A DNA stretch of 64,000 bases, taken from contig NBAY01000092.1 of the NCBI GenBank assembly GCA_002794775.1, forward strand, positions 62,001-126,000. Direction: 5' to 3'. Positions 11,952 through 23,645 of this stretch are shown here, in pieces (the stretch's first letter is position 1; the number at the start of each line of letters is the position of its first letter). Position numbers and translations under genes: made by a program. The stretch is from Porodaedalea pini (Eukaryota; Basidiomycota; Agaricomycetes; Hymenochaetales; Hymenochaetaceae). The notes under the pieces are model-generated. The model was given only the letters and a program-made list of their open reading frames with translations. It did not search any database and was not told the DNA's origin.

Positions 11952-12733
11952 ATCAGCTTTTTTCGGCAAGAACTGAGCCTTGGATGCCGCTGGCTCCTGT
12001 TATGATACGACAGCTACATCTTTCGTCTTTTGAGCACGACAATCAGTCCAAAGTGAGCTTGGGTGTAACATTTATCTCGAGCGTGGTATCGATAGTGGCG
12101 AATGCTCTTCAGTATCATAATGTTATGGTCTTTGTTGCTAGCGGAACGTGGATATATTGTATATGATTTTCTTATAATTCAAATTCTGGGCACAATAAAC
12201 TATATTAATATTACGAGCTGAATCGAGACACGTCAGGAGTTGGGACTTGAGTAACAGCAAATAATTACGAAAATGTTCGGAGAAGTCATAGACATACTGT
12301 GGGAGACCCCGCAAAAACCGTATTTCAAATTTGTTTTAGTCGAAAACCTAAAGAACAAGGATAACACGTGTTCCTTTGTTCCTTCCTTGACACGTTGTTT
12401 TTCAGAAATTTAGATCATTAATTTGACAGCTTCCACGGCACTAGTATTGCATCGCAGTACAATGACCACGGGATCATTGTAGATTTTTGTGGGCCCATAT
12501 AGGTCCTCTGTCTAGCTGGCATCGCATCGCAAGGTTTTACCGTTGGTAGCTCGTCAGTACTCCAACATTCAAACACATTAAGTTAAATTCTTAACGACGT
12601 GCTACATTTGCCCCCTAGTTTTGGTGCACCGTTGATCTAGTTTCCTCCACCACATTGATTGTGATTCTCTTACTGTAAGTAGGTCTATCAGTGGTTCAGA
12701 CTTCCTATTGACTTTGAACTAGACTTTTTGCGT
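11952..12733. other. K1b-PKb intergenic region
   Basis: 782 bp, AT-rich in places. No gene, transposon end or repeat was recognised. It should contain the K1b 3' UTR and the PKb promoter. Confidence 0.4.
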
Positions 12734-14557
12734 ATGGATGTTGCGGCTTTCGTTGTTGGCATACCATCCACTGTGGAAGGTTTCGTCAAAACTGCTCGTA
12801 CCGTACTGGCATACAAGGGAATAGAAGCGAAACACGCCGAGCGTATCAAAGACGCTATCTATTACGCTGAAAAACTTCGCTATCTCTCGCATTTCATCGA
12901 CGGCGCGTCGCTCGATAGCAAAAGCGGGCAGAACCCTTCTCGGCAGTCCTCAAGTCATAATAAAATAATCGGAAATGCCTCCGCTTCTTTTGAGGTCGCG
13001 ACTGAAGCCCAATGTGCCGAAGGGGATAGTTTAAATATCGAATCTCAACGCATCCTCTACGATGTCTTTCAGAACGCCACTTCGGCTCTCAACGTTGCAC
13101 AGAAAGTGGTTTTGGATTGGGCCGTACGCCTTGGTCAGAGCAATTCCTCGGCAAGCCGACTGCTTGTTGCGAAGCTTGCTCTTTCTCTGTCGGATCGACT
13201 CGTGACAGTAACTGACAACCAGGGGAAAAAGAGCTCGCTCTCCCAAATTCGAAACAAAACTATGCTCCTCGCCATCGGTTGTGACCAAATCAAAGATGCA
13301 GTGGGTCGACTGAAGCACTGGCTTACCGAGCTTCATGATATCCTCCTGGCCTCCCCAAAATTACACTTGCGCATATCGCTCCCGCATAACGCCAGTCCGA
13401 GGAGTCCGTCAGATGGAGGCTCCGACCTTCTCTTTGTTGTAATAGCTCGAGAAAGGGAGCGACGTCTCCATGCTGTGCGATGGATAAAGTGCGATCTCCT
13501 TACTTCCGTGCGCTCTCTGGAGCACCGGAGATCCGATTTACTTCTCGTCGAGGAGGGACCTTTCGAGGGGTGCCTGATCGATCGCAGAAATATTTCTCAC
13601 TTCCTGGAGCAAGGGAAGGAAGCCCAGGTACTCGGCGACACGGAGCGCATTGTCCGCTTATTTGCTGAAGAGCACGACGATCTTGGCCATAGCATCACAG
13701 CGAGTGTCGGAGTGCTCCCATGCTGCGGCTTCTCTACTTCAGAACAGGAATATCATGATCTTGTCTTCAGATTGCCGCCCAACAGTCGAAAACCTCGCAG
13801 CCTTCGCAGCCTCCTGCTAGAAGAACCTCGACATGCTCTAGATGAGCGTCTTGAGTTATCTATCAAGTTGTCAAGTGCCATTTTGATCGTACACTCTCTC
13901 GGCTTGCTTCATAAGGATATACGGCCGGACTCGATTATACTGGTTGAGTCCATTTTGACGCAGGACTCGATTCTCTCTCCTCAGAGACTAGGCGAACCAT
14001 ACCTCGTCGCGTTCAATGAGTCTCGATCGCAGAGCTCGAGGACGGTTCCTCTTTCGCAGGCAGAGCGCGAAGCGCGTAGCAAACTTTGGGCTTCGCTATA
14101 TCGCCATCCCAGGCATTTATCTACCCGATTGCATCTGCCTTTCGAAACGCGCGACGACATCTACAGCCTAGGTATCTGTCTTCTGGAGATTGCAATCTGG
14201 AAGTCTCTCTTCGTTTGGAATGAAGAAAAGGAGGTCTTCGAATGCGACAAATCCGTGCTCGACTTCACAGACGGCAAATATATTGATGAGCTTGCGAGGA
14301 CCGACGAACCGGCAGGTCGTGTCCGTCCAGGGCTTCGATGGCGTGATATCAAGCGATTTGCTGAGGAGAAGGTTCCAGTTACTATGGGTACTGCTTTTAA
14401 GGACGTCGTCGTCAAGTGTCTCACTTTTGGCGAAGAGAAGCTGGCACAAGAGGATATGCCGCAGAGACAGCAGACCAACCAGGAATTTTTGCAGAACCAA
14501 AGTGTCAATTTCGTCAAATACGTTTTAACGAGGCTCAGAAATCTGAAGCTCCACTGA
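12734..14557 (+). CDS. PKb: helical N-terminal domain plus pseudokinase, intronless
   Basis: 607 codons in one exon from the ATG at 12734 (MDVAAFVVGIPSTVEG), the start homologous to the other PK proteins; the frame opens only two codons earlier with TTG. The N-terminal part of about 215 residues is helical and longer than in PKa because of an insertion around residues 60-100. In the kinase-like half the catalytic loop is HKDIRPDS, so unlike its three paralogues this copy keeps the loop Asp. The DFG position reads AFNES, so magnesium-binding Asp is absent and the protein is still expected to be a pseudokinase or very weak enzyme. RDDIYSLG is present near the end of the activation segment. PKb is much more diverged from PKa than PKc is. 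Neighbours are K1b upstream and repeat R2 downstream. Confidence 0.8.
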   Translation: MDVAAFVVGIPSTVEGFVKTARTVLAYKGIEAKHAERIKDAIYYAEKLRYLSHFIDGASLDSKSGQNPSRQSSSHNKIIGNASASFEVATEAQCAEGDSLNIESQRILYDVFQNATSALNVAQKVVLDWAVRLGQSNSSASRLLVAKLALSLSDRLVTVTDNQGKKSSLSQIRNKTMLLAIGCDQIKDAVGRLKHWLTELHDILLASPKLHLRISLPHNASPRSPSDGGSDLLFVVIARERERRLHAVRWIKCDLLTSVRSLEHRRSDLLLVEEGPFEGCLIDRRNISHFLEQGKEAQVLGDTERIVRLFAEEHDDLGHSITASVGVLPCCGFSTSEQEYHDLVFRLPPNSRKPRSLRSLLLEEPRHALDERLELSIKLSSAILIVHSLGLLHKDIRPDSIILVESILTQDSILSPQRLGEPYLVAFNESRSQSSRTVPLSQAEREARSKLWASLYRHPRHLSTRLHLPFETRDDIYSLGICLLEIAIWKSLFVWNEEKEVFECDKSVLDFTDGKYIDELARTDEPAGRVRPGLRWRDIKRFAEEKVPVTMGTAFKDVVVKCLTFGEEKLAQEDMPQRQQTNQEFLQNQSVNFVKYVLTRLRNLKLH

Positions 14558-14804
14558 ACGTGGTGAGTTTTCTCAAGCCCTTTCCCCGATACAATCAATA
14601 ATTAACCTGTGTTTTTGATGAGTTTTGGCTACCGGCCTGGGCGACGCTGGTAACGTGGAAAGCAAATATCGTAGATAGAAGTCGTAAAATATTATCAAGT
14701 CTACTATTCCGCGTATTTTGCTTACTGGTATTTTGCATCTGTATCCTTCTAAGTCTGCCTTGTCTTCTTGAGCACAGTTCGCTTTGTGTTTCAAATCGGA
14801 TATG

Positions 14805-16761
14805 TACACTGAGGCCACTGCGGCTGTCGCATGTCCGTGGATGTTGATTTCGCTTGCCTTTTTCTTGAGTTCCCCGATCAAAGGACACAGTACAAGGTCG
14901 CCATTTTTTCTTGAGTTTCGCGTCAATACATTAGATTGTGGGCAATCAAGTGTTCAATTCCAGGGATGAAATCACGCGGCGGCAGAGACTTGCATGCTTT
15001 CCATATTGGGCGCAAAGTTCGTGCCGGGTCCCCGTCCGGATCCCTTTGTTCTCGACTCTCCCTTTGGTATTGTCAAACCTATGTCTTTTGCCTCCGTATC
15101 CCGGCCTGGTCCTTGATTAAAATGCGTGAGTAGTAGCCTTTCAGACAATTTTTTTATGCATGTATTCCAATGACAAATTTAATGCAGGCTCGTCGACGAT
15201 GTTGGTCTCGTACGATTCCTTTGGAAGTCTATCGAACACGTTCCGTTTGCGAGCTTGGCCTCCGATCGGTCGGGATATCAAACAAAAGCAAGTCTGTGTT
15301 CATTTTATACGTGAATGAGCGTTGTCACCTTATCCCGCACAGACTAAAACTCAATATTTTTTGAGTAGAGTGTCGCTTGAGATGGTAAAATGGTCCCTAA
15401 AGCTCTCGTCGTGCGTCGCGTTCATCATCATCATAACATATTCATTTCTCACATTTAAGATAAGGCCTTCTCGGAACGATGGAGGAGCCCCACCACATGT
15501 ACAAGCACTGCGGTCGGCACAGCGTTGTTCATCGCGTCCGACATCGATGTCAGTACAATCGAGTAACTGGGTGGCATTTATGCGTACCAGCACTGTAAGT
15601 CGATATTAAGTCTCTAAGCACTCGGCGGCGATGAATATACATTGTACTTAGTGCTGATGGTAGTCCGGCGCTTGTTACAGAGCCCTTCACCAAGGCGCTC
15701 TGTGGTCGCTCTATCGTCTTGCTTAGACTCCACAGCATCAACGCTACTATGTGCTTCATCATCTGCTCAAATTGCAATCCATGGAGGGGCGAAGTTTTTG
15801 TTGCCATACCGAGTAGCGGACTCGATCTTCGGTGAGAAGCCTGTGATGGTCAATGTGTGTCTTTGAGTCGCTGACTATTACCAGTGCATGATGAAAATTC
15901 TTGACTACTTTGGAGACGGCCGTCGCTCTGGATTGAATTCAGGTCGTTGTAGTATATATTTGCTTTCCAGTACGCCTCATTCACCATTGCTAAGTAACCA
16001 CTCATTTGACGACTCGTTTCGGCTTTTGCAGACTTCCATCAGCGCGATCGTGCACAACATACAGTGTAATAGTACTCCTTGGGACACCAATTCAACTTAT
16101 GCCTCTGAAGCTTGAGAAACATAACTTTTTTTACTTTAAAAAAAAACATGAATGGAGACTAGATACATAGTACAATATTAAAGCAAAAATTTGAGCTCTG
16201 TGGTAGTCAAATTAAAATGTTATAGATGAAAGAAAGAAAAGAGTCAATTGTCACAAAAAGCAACTCCTTGGGACACCAAGTGACAGTGTCACATGGGTGC
16301 ATATACTGCGCTTCTACGCACACGAGCATGTGTGGATCGACGCAGCAGTTGTCACACTCAACCACTCATTTGAATTATCTGCCTTTCTATAATTCAACAA
16401 GCAGGCAAACTTGTGTCCAAATTTTATGTATATGCACCTTAGTATATATATTCAATGGATATGTCCTTCACTGGCTCAGAGGAGTGATTGAAAAAATTAA
16501 TTTTACAATTTATGAATTGACTATCAGCTAAGTTTTCGCATTTTTACTACTTATTGACCTCTCCTAATTTTAATTTACATCTAAATTTCTTCAAACTTCT
16601 AGGGAGTGTAGGTATCATTCATGCGAAGCTACCTGATTTTTTTCATAATAAAATACTCAAAACTGAAGGAGAAATGGTGCAGTGTCCCAAGGAGTACTAT
16701 TACACTGTATCCTCATCACCTTTCTAGCACTCAAATATGAAGCTCCATATCGGGATCCATT
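14805..16761. repeat. R2 intergenic repeat, left copy (interrupted by a MITE)
   Basis: About 1.3 kb of noncoding sequence repeated in direct orientation at 37905-39185. Shared anchors include GTCGCATGTCCGTGGATG, GGGCGCAAAGTTCGTGCC and GCGCGATCGTGCACAACATA. The left copy is interrupted by a 646-bp MITE. One minus-strand frame in the right copy (38214-38426) reads fairly well but carries stops in the left copy, so no gene is called. Confidence 0.8.
16062..16707. mobile_element. MITE with 26-bp terminal inverted repeats, TA target duplication
   Basis: A 646-bp element whose ends are exact inverted repeats starting CAGTGTAATAGTACTCC. It is flanked by TA at 16060-16061 and 16708-16709. The R2 copy at 39137-39138 has a single TA at the same place, an empty site. 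CAGT ends and TA duplication fit the Tc1/mariner superfamily. No transposase frame is present. A subterminal copy of the end motif (CTCCTTGGGACACCAA) lies at 16264. Confidence 0.9.
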
Positions 16762-17118
16762 TTTGAACTGTGCTCTCTTGCTGAGCTAACTGTACACTGC
16801 ATATGGTGGAGCAACCTCTCAATAAACTGCACATTCCATATGCATTATAATTCTCTGAATACGGCTCGGAGCTTATATTTGCATAGAAGATGGGACTCTG
16901 GCATTGGCCGGCTGCGTGTCTGGTAGACGTCCTGTAGACCTGGAAATTAATGATCATGAGGTTCCTCACCTCTGAAAATGCCAGGTCACCGTGATCTAGT
17001 CCGACGTTGATCGGGAACACAAAGAAAGTATTTCCCCTGTCACTGTTGATAAGTCATTTTCATGTCAATGTCATCCAAATGGAGGCCGTATTGTGCGAAA
17101 GCTTAAGCTTTGCAATGA
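16762..17118. repeat. R1 repeat copy b, left part
   Basis: Left portion of the R1 block, with anchor GCTGAGCTAACTGTA at 16780. It continues at 36244 after the nested transposons and runs to about 37640, itself interrupted at 36854-37500. Removing the inserted DNA restores the layout of copies a, d and e. Confidence 0.85.
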
Positions 17119-17126
17119 ACAAAGGG

Positions 17127-17307
17127 AGGACCCCTGGCAATGCCTACAGAGGCCTCTGACACTTTTATCTGGATTTGAAAACTTTCCCATGCTATATGAA
17201 CCTGGATTTGCATGTTTCAGAGCAAGGGGAGCATTTTTTGTAAAACTTTCTTGACCAAAATTATCTGGATTTTGTCAGAGGCCTCTGAATGCATTGCCAG
17301 GGGTCCT
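17127..17307. mobile_element. 181-bp MITE with 8-bp target duplication
   Basis: Inverted ends begin AGGACCCCTGGCAATGC. The left flank is ACAAAGGG (17119-17126); the right flank begins ACAAAG (17308-17313) and is completed by GG after the hAT-like insertion (36238-36245). Empty sites appear in R1 copies near 4763 and 54099 (AACAAAGGGATGG). The 8-bp duplication suggests hAT-type transposition. It is noncoding. Confidence 0.8.
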
Positions 17308-17520
17308 ACAAAGCAGTGTTGTCCAATCCTGTGGGGATCCCCTGGGGATGGAAGGGATCCTGTGGGGATCCCACCAGGATTGATGGGATGGGATGGGAAG
17401 AAGCAATGGGATGCAAAGATTAGTAAGCAGTCCCACTACATGCGCACTGAGCTTCATGCAGTAAATAGTAATCAGCTGAAGTCCCGGCAAAGCTGGGACT
17501 TCGCTTCAAACGCAGTGCTT

Positions 17521-17898
17521 AGATCCATCCCAGCTTTGCCAGGACTTGTTTTTTTTAAATGCAATGCTTAGATCCATCCTGGCTTTGCCAGGACTTGTTT
17601 TTTAAATGCAATGCTTAGATTCATCCTGGCTTCACCAGGACTTATTTTTTAAATGCAATGCTTAGATCCATCCTGGCTTTGCCAGGACTTGTTTTTTAAA
17701 TGCAATGCTTAGATTCATCCTGGCTTCACCAGGACTTATTTTTTAAATGCAATGCTTAGATCCATCCTGGCTTTGCCAGGACTTGTTTTTTAAATGCAAT
17801 GCTTAGATTCATCCTGGCTTCACCAGGACTTATTTTTTAAATGAAATGCTTAGATCCATCCTGGCTTTGCCAGGACTTAGTTTTTAAACACCATGCTC
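17521..17898. repeat. 47-bp tandem repeat array with alternating unit types
   Basis: About eight units starting AGATCCATCCTGG or AGATTCATCCTGG. From the second unit on, two variants alternate regularly, giving a 94-bp higher-order period. Type A carries the palindrome TCCTGGCTTTGCCAGGA; type B has TCCTGGCTTCACCAGGA. The first unit has two extra T. It lies inside the hAT-like element and has no protein-coding potential. Confidence 0.9.
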
Positions 17899-18438
17899 AT
17901 ATCTATTCTGGCTTTATCTGAGTTCTATAGACAATATATTATCTTAGTCTGTCTGGAAGAAACTTGAATTTTATTATGAAATTCTAATTACACTAAAGCC
18001 TCACTAAGTACAATATTGATTGTCACATTATCTCCTGTATTTCCTTCTGGAAAGAGATCTGTGACATTTGCTGCACTTGTACATTATAATAAGGCAACAT
18101 GCAGTTGCCTATGTGTAAAGACATGTGTAGTAAGTTTAATATCAATATGTACAATCCTTCCTTTTGTTCCTGCACATTCCTGCTTAACTTGCAGCTTCTA
18201 CAGTTCCAGATAGCCATATTGAATATCTTTCTTCCTCAATGTTTGCCAGAATGATGCTCAGTACTATAGGATAGGGGTCACATAGGAATGCAATGCTTAA
18301 ATAAATATTTCCCTTGCTGACCTTTTCCCTGGAGGCTCTGACTTACTCAGTCAGAGTACTGCTTTCAACCTTATATTGTGCTTCACTGCAATCTTCAGTC
18401 TGGCTGCCAGTTATGCTTCTATGTCCTCAGCTTTATGT

Positions 18439-18863
18439 TGTTAGGCAGGAGTCTGGGAGATGACTCAGACTGGGCAGGCCTCAGCTGACTGTCGTCTGGG
18501 ACGTGCTGTACTCGAGCGGGGACTCGGGGCATGCTATACTCAGGCTAGGTCATCACGGAGGTAAGAGGATTAATACAAGTCTAAACTAATACAAAGGGGA
18601 TGAGTCTCACCTAGGTCGTCACAGAGGTAAGAGGAAAAGCAGAACAAGGAGTTCATGCAATTCCTGAGACCTTATATAGCGGCGACCGTGAGACTATATT
18701 ATCTAAAGTTACATAAATGAACGGAATGGAACGAATGAAGGTCATGTGGAGGGAGTGTGGGAAATGATTGAAAAAGATGATTAATTATAATGAAAAGGAG
18801 CGATTAAAAGAAAAGAAATGGTAAAAAGGAAAATAAAAGAAGGGAAAAGTTCGAGTCCTGACA
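18439..18863 (-). repeat. 3' LTR of element 1
   Basis: 425 bp, TG...CA ends (plus strand TGTTAGGC to TCCTGACA). Compared by eye with the other LTR there are about 13 differences, all transitions, no indels and no transversions, and all in the first 250 bp. At two sites the left copy has CA and the right copy TG, as expected if an ancestral CpG deaminated on opposite strands. Confidence 0.92.
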
Positions 18864-18945
18864 TTACCCCCCCCCTCAAGGTTGGGCATCCCGACCAACC
18901 AAGATCACAGTCGTCTGGCTCGGTGTTGACAAAGAGTGGACAGAG

Positions 18946-20355
18946 TCATTGGCGAGGAATGTCGAGTTTTTGAGGAGCACCAAGGTGTTTCTGATAGAAC
19001 TCAGCGATTGCCTCCTTTGTGTTCTCACCAAAGTCCGTCTCAGGCTGCCAAGTCGGTTCGTTGTATCTGACCCACTTGACAAGGTACTGCAGTTTTCCTC
19101 GATGCAGACGTGAGTTGATGACCTCCTCGACCTCGTATTCTTCCTCATTGTCAACAATCTTCGGTGGTGGTGGTGACTGCTGTTTCTGGCCTTTGAAGGC
19201 TGGTTCGACAGTGGGCTTTAGCAGAGCTTCGTTGAAGATGGGGTGGACCTTTTTCCATCGCTTTGGGAGCTTGAGCTTGTATGCACTTGCTCCCACCTTG
19301 TCGACAATGTCGAAGGGACCGTACCACTTGTCAGCAAGCTTCTTCGTTGGTGAGTCTGTACTGATGTTTTGTCCGTTGAGGAAGACCTTGTCACCAGCCT
19401 GGTACTCCACCGATGTTCCTGCCGTCCGGTCATGGTAGCGCTTCATGTCCTCCGCTGCCTTGACCAGGTTGTCCTTTGCAATGCAATGAGTCTCCTTGAT
19501 GTGCTTCGCGAATTCTTCCGCTGACATGTTGGCAGAGGAAGTTCGTACTGCATCGAAGCTCATAGGGTGACGTCCGGTGTTTGCGTAGAAGGGAGACATC
19601 TTTGTCACCGAGTGTTCGCGGTTGTTGTATGTGAATTCTGTGAGGGGGAGCCAGTCCTTCCAGTCCAATTGTTGATGGTTAACGAAGAGCCTAAGGTACT
19701 GTTTGAGCTCTTGGTTAACGCGTTCAGTCTGACCGTCTGTCTGCGAGTGATATGCCATTGATGGGTTGCCTTCGATGTGCAGGAGTTTGTATAGCTCCTT
19801 CATCATTGATGCATCAAACTGCATGCCACGGTCATGGATGATCTTCTTCGGTAGGCTGTGGAGGCAGAAGATGTGGTCACGGTACAACTGAGCCATGCCT
19901 TCCGCTGACAGCTTTGTCATCATTGGGATCACGTGCATCTGTTTTGAGAATCTATCCATGACGATGCAGATCGCATTATGTCCCTTCGAGTCTGGGAGCT
20001 CTCCAATGAGATCGACTGTAACAATTTCCCAAGGACCCTCAGGGACCGCATTTGGGTGGAGTGGCCTTGACCTCGACGCCCTCAGAGCCTTTGTTCGTTG
20101 ACAGCAATCACACCCTTGGACATACGCTTGGATGTCGGAGAACATCGACGCCCACCAGAAATCTCGACATACCAGTTCGACTGTCTTTGATGATCCAGGA
20201 TGTCCTGCCAGGGTTGAGTCATGGCATTCCCTCAGCACCGCTTCCTTCATCGTTGACAGCACATACACCTTGCCTTTCATGCACTCCAACCCATCGACTT
20301 CTGTCAGTCCTGTCAGCCTCTCCAACTTGTCCTGCACCCTCTGCGCATCACCCAC
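18946..20355 (-). pseudogene. Integrase and chromodomain part of element 1 pol
   Basis: A 469-codon open fragment. It has the HHCC zinc finger (HDSTLAGHPGSSKT, then CDCCQRTK), the integrase catalytic core with VDLIGELPD, HDRGMQFD and QTERVNQEL covering the expected D-D-E positions, and a C-terminal chromodomain (LQYLVKWVRYNEPTWQPE). It is the best preserved piece of the element. The 5' end is limited by stops upstream, so it is not an independent gene. Confidence 0.9.
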
Positions 20356-20712
20356 TCATTCCAACAACTCATCATGCAACGTCCTCACCACTCCTTGGTT
20401 CAGCCACTTCTCCTTGATGAAGACGACCCCGTCGTTGTCATCCTTGCCTTCATCATAGCCCGTCTTGCGTGACAGCAGGTCTGCCTTGCCCATCGTCTTC
20501 CCCAATTTGTGTTCAAGGTAGAAGTCGAATTCCTTGAGCTCTGTCCACCAGCAAGCTTGTCAATAGCTCAGCTTTTGTGCCAACCTGAAGTAGGTGAGGT
20601 TGGCATAATCGGACCAGATCTCGATAGGGTGACGGGCGCCAAGAAGGTACTGTCTCCACTCCTTGAGTGCTGAAATGATCATGAGCATCTCCTTGTCATA
20701 GATCTCGTAGTT

Positions 20713-20949
20713 TCATTCTGCTGGTAGGAGTGCTTGTGACCTATAGGTGACTACCCTCCACTTGCCTTCCTGCTTCTGCAACAACACACCTCCAAGTGCA
20801 AAGTTTGACAAGTCTGCTTCGACGTGGAAAGGGCCCTCATCGTTCACGATGGCTAGGACTGGAGGTGAGCAGAGATGTTGTCTCAACTCCTCAAATGCCT
20901 CCTGCTGTTTGGTCTCCCATACCCAGTCCTTCTTGCCTGTCAGTGACAT
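20713..20949 (-). pseudogene. RNase H region remnant of element 1
   Basis: A 78-codon fragment with WVWETKQQEAFEELRQHL and VEADLSNFALGGVLLQ, the usual RT-connection and start of RNase H (normally DASDxAxG; here EADLSNFALG). Flanking parts are interrupted by stops. Confidence 0.8.
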
Positions 20950-21177
20950 CAGCGGATGGACTACCTTGCTGTAGTCCTTGATGAACCGTCACAGCCAGTT
21001 GCCCATGCCAAGGAATTATTGCAGCTGTTTGAGGTTTCGCAGGACTGGCCAGTCTGCAATTGCTTCTGTCTTCGCCGGGTCTGCTCTGATCTCGCTATTA
21101 CCAACGATGTGGCCAAGGTACTTTACGACTTTGGCATCAAACTCGCACTTTTTGGGCTTCAGGTATAGACCATTTTC

Positions 21178-21390
21178 TCACAGGATCTGAAGTACCTGCC
21201 TCGACATCTCGATATGTTCCTCGAGAGTTTGCAAGAGAATCAGTATATCGTCGAGATAGATGATGATCAAGTTATCGTAGATCAGTCCCTTGAAGATGTG
21301 GTTGACAAAAGCCTGGAACATCGCCGGTGCATTGCAAAGACCAAAGAACATGACTGTCGGTTTGAAAAGACCCATGTTCATGTGGAACAT
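21178..21390 (-). pseudogene. Reverse transcriptase catalytic core fragment of element 1
   Basis: A 70-codon fragment containing FGLCNAPAMFQAF and the catalytic YLDD box in IIYLDDILI. It is separated from the upstream RT part (21412-22452) by a stop and lost reading continuity. Confidence 0.85.
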
Positions 21391-21411
21391 TGCCTTCCAT
21401 TCATCACCTTC

Positions 21412-22452
21412 TCAGATCTGGACATTGTAGTATCCCCAGCGAAGATCAAGTTTGGTGATGAACTTTGCCTTCTTGACCTTGTCGACTAGTTTGTCGATGA
21501 GGGGGAGAGGATACTTGTTCTTGATCGTGCCGTTGTTGAGTTTACGGTAGTCCTGGGTCAGGCGTAGCGATTTGTCAGCCTTCTTAATGAAAAAGAAGGG
21601 CAATGCCATCGGTGAGATCAATTTTCGTATGCGGCCTGACTTTAAGTTCTCTTCGAGGAAGTCCTTCAGTGACTGCTGTTCCATCAGTGTCAGCGGATAG
21701 ATCTTGCAGTTGCTAGGCTTGAAGTTGGGTTTCAAGTCGATGACGTGATCCCAGGGGCGATGTTCTGGTAGCTTTTCAAAGCCTTTCTCACTGAAGACGT
21801 TGGCGAAGTCGTTGAGGTATGCAGGCCAGGATGCCTTGTCCATTCGCACCTCTCTCACCCTCTTCATCTCCTCCACAACCTCCTTCTCGATCATGCACTC
21901 CTCTGGGCAATGGGTGAATTCAATCGAACCTGTCTTCCAGTTGACCTCCGGGTTGTGGCGCCGAAGCCAGTCGTAGCCAAGGAAGATGTTTGATGACACT
22001 AGGGATGTTACAGCAAGGACAATCCTTTCCTTGTGGTGTCCAATCATCAGCTTGACATCAACGTATTTCTCGATCAGACCGGCCTCATTGTGTGTGCTGT
22101 CTGCATTGAGCACTGCAAGGGGTCTGATATAGCGCTTGGTCTCCAACCCATATCGTTCAACAAACCTTATGTCAATGCATGATCCTGTACACCCCAAATC
22201 CATGAGGGCATGCGCATCCACCTCCCTTATCTCACCCTCCACGTTACATCCGACGTTCAGGAGGAGGTCCAGCTGACGTCTGCCAGTTCCCCTCATGAAC
22301 AGCTGCTTGTACTCGCTTTCCTTATTCACACTGGTGGGGACTTCATAATTGGGAAAACCATCAACGTCGTTTGCATCTATGTATTGTACAGACGGTTGGT
22401 TATATTTTTGCAGATCCAGATTCAAAGTCCCTTGTTCTACTTGGTCAGTCAC
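21412..22452 (-). pseudogene. Protease and N-terminal reverse transcriptase of element 1
   Basis: A 346-codon fragment. The aspartic protease region reads ALMDLGCTGSCID, where the catalytic D-S/T-G has become DLG. RT fingers follow (LRLTQDYRKLNNGTIKNKYPL; TKLDLRWGYYNVQI) with the first catalytic Asp in KLDLR. The frame then breaks before the palm. Confidence 0.85.
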
Positions 22453-22460
22453 CCTGATGG

Positions 22461-23645
22461 CTATGCCTGACCACTCACAAAACCCTGCGAGTCAACAACC
22501 TCTTCGTCATCTCCCTCCTCTTCCACATAATCCTCCACCATCAACCTTTGAGTGTCTACGACTTCCTCGAATGCCAATTCCTTCATTGTGCCTAGCTCAT
22601 TGGTGAGGAGGTGACGTTCACTGGGTGCCATCATCTGCAGCATACGCTGCACGATTCCCTGTCCTTGCAGGCACTTGTCCTTGAAGTGACCCAGCTGGCC
22701 GCAGATCCAGCACGCGCGTCAGCATTGTGCCTCATTCATCGAGACGTCCATTGGCTGGCCAGCGCCTCCGAAAGTGACGCCTGTCGCATTGCGTTTGTTG
22801 ACGTGGGGGGCTGCCACCTGGCGATGAGCTGGGGGTGCATGCTGTTGTTGCGGGCATGGTGGGGGCGGAAACACGTGGCCTCGTTGGATGGCGCGGATCT
22901 GTTGTTCGCCCCAGTCAATCTTGATCGCCTTCTTCTTCCAGTCATCATACATTGTTGGCACTGGCATTGACCTCAGCACTCCACGAACCACCTCGATGTT
23001 CATCGCCCTCTTCAGACGGTTGCAGATGATGCTGTCATCCATTAGACCCACTCTCGTGATGACGACATCAAGATCCTGGAAGAACTCGTCGGCAGTGAGG
23101 TCCTTCTGAACCTTTGTTTGGAATTTCACTAGCGCCTTTTCCTTCCAGTTCGGATCATCAAATGAGGCGTCCAGGCATTCTTGGAACCTTGTCCAACTGT
23201 CGGTGAAGGTCACAATGCCAGCTGTCATCGACTCCTCCATGTAGTTTTGCGCCCACGTCACCGCATTACCTCCCTTTAAGTAGGAGAGAGCCACATAGAT
23301 CTTACTTTCTGCTGTGGGATATCGGCTCGGGTTTGCGGAGATGAAAAGAAGGACTTTGCATTTGAAGTCTAGATAATCGTCGCCACCAGTGAATTCACGT
23401 GGCTGGGCAACGTCAATACTAGGGGTCGGGGGATTGGCTGCAGTGACCGGTGCCAGGGCATTGTTTGCCTGATGGGCGAAGGCACCTGCAACGATCACTG
23501 TGATCTGCTCCATTTGCTGCTGACTGAAACCCCCGGCTGACATCGTGGGTTTGGGCATGGGTGTCGAAGGTTCAGGGGGGGTTGGCAGTGAAGAGTCTCT
23601 ATGAGTCTCACAGTAAGGGCCTGGAGTCGGAGGTAGTAGGACCAT
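22461..23645 (-). pseudogene. Gag of element 1, with zinc knuckle beyond a stop
   Basis: The main open part (22719-23645, 308 codons) is Gag-like: proline-rich start, then a capsid-like region (PREFTGGDDYLDFKCKV, LSYLKGGNAVTWAQNY, LTADEFFQDLDVVI). Directly after a TGA comes CWICGQLGHFKDKC, an intact CX2CX4HX4C zinc knuckle. TGA lies where CGA would fit, a C-to-T change. Broken as it stands. Confidence 0.85.

Noticed and set aside
17521..17898. CRISPR-like regular repeats
   Set aside because: Units are contiguous with no unique spacers, and the DNA is from a fungus.
18846..18863. tRNA T-arm-like motif GTTCGAGTCC at LTR ends
   Set aside because: No cloverleaf can be drawn and the motif is simply the conserved LTR terminus.
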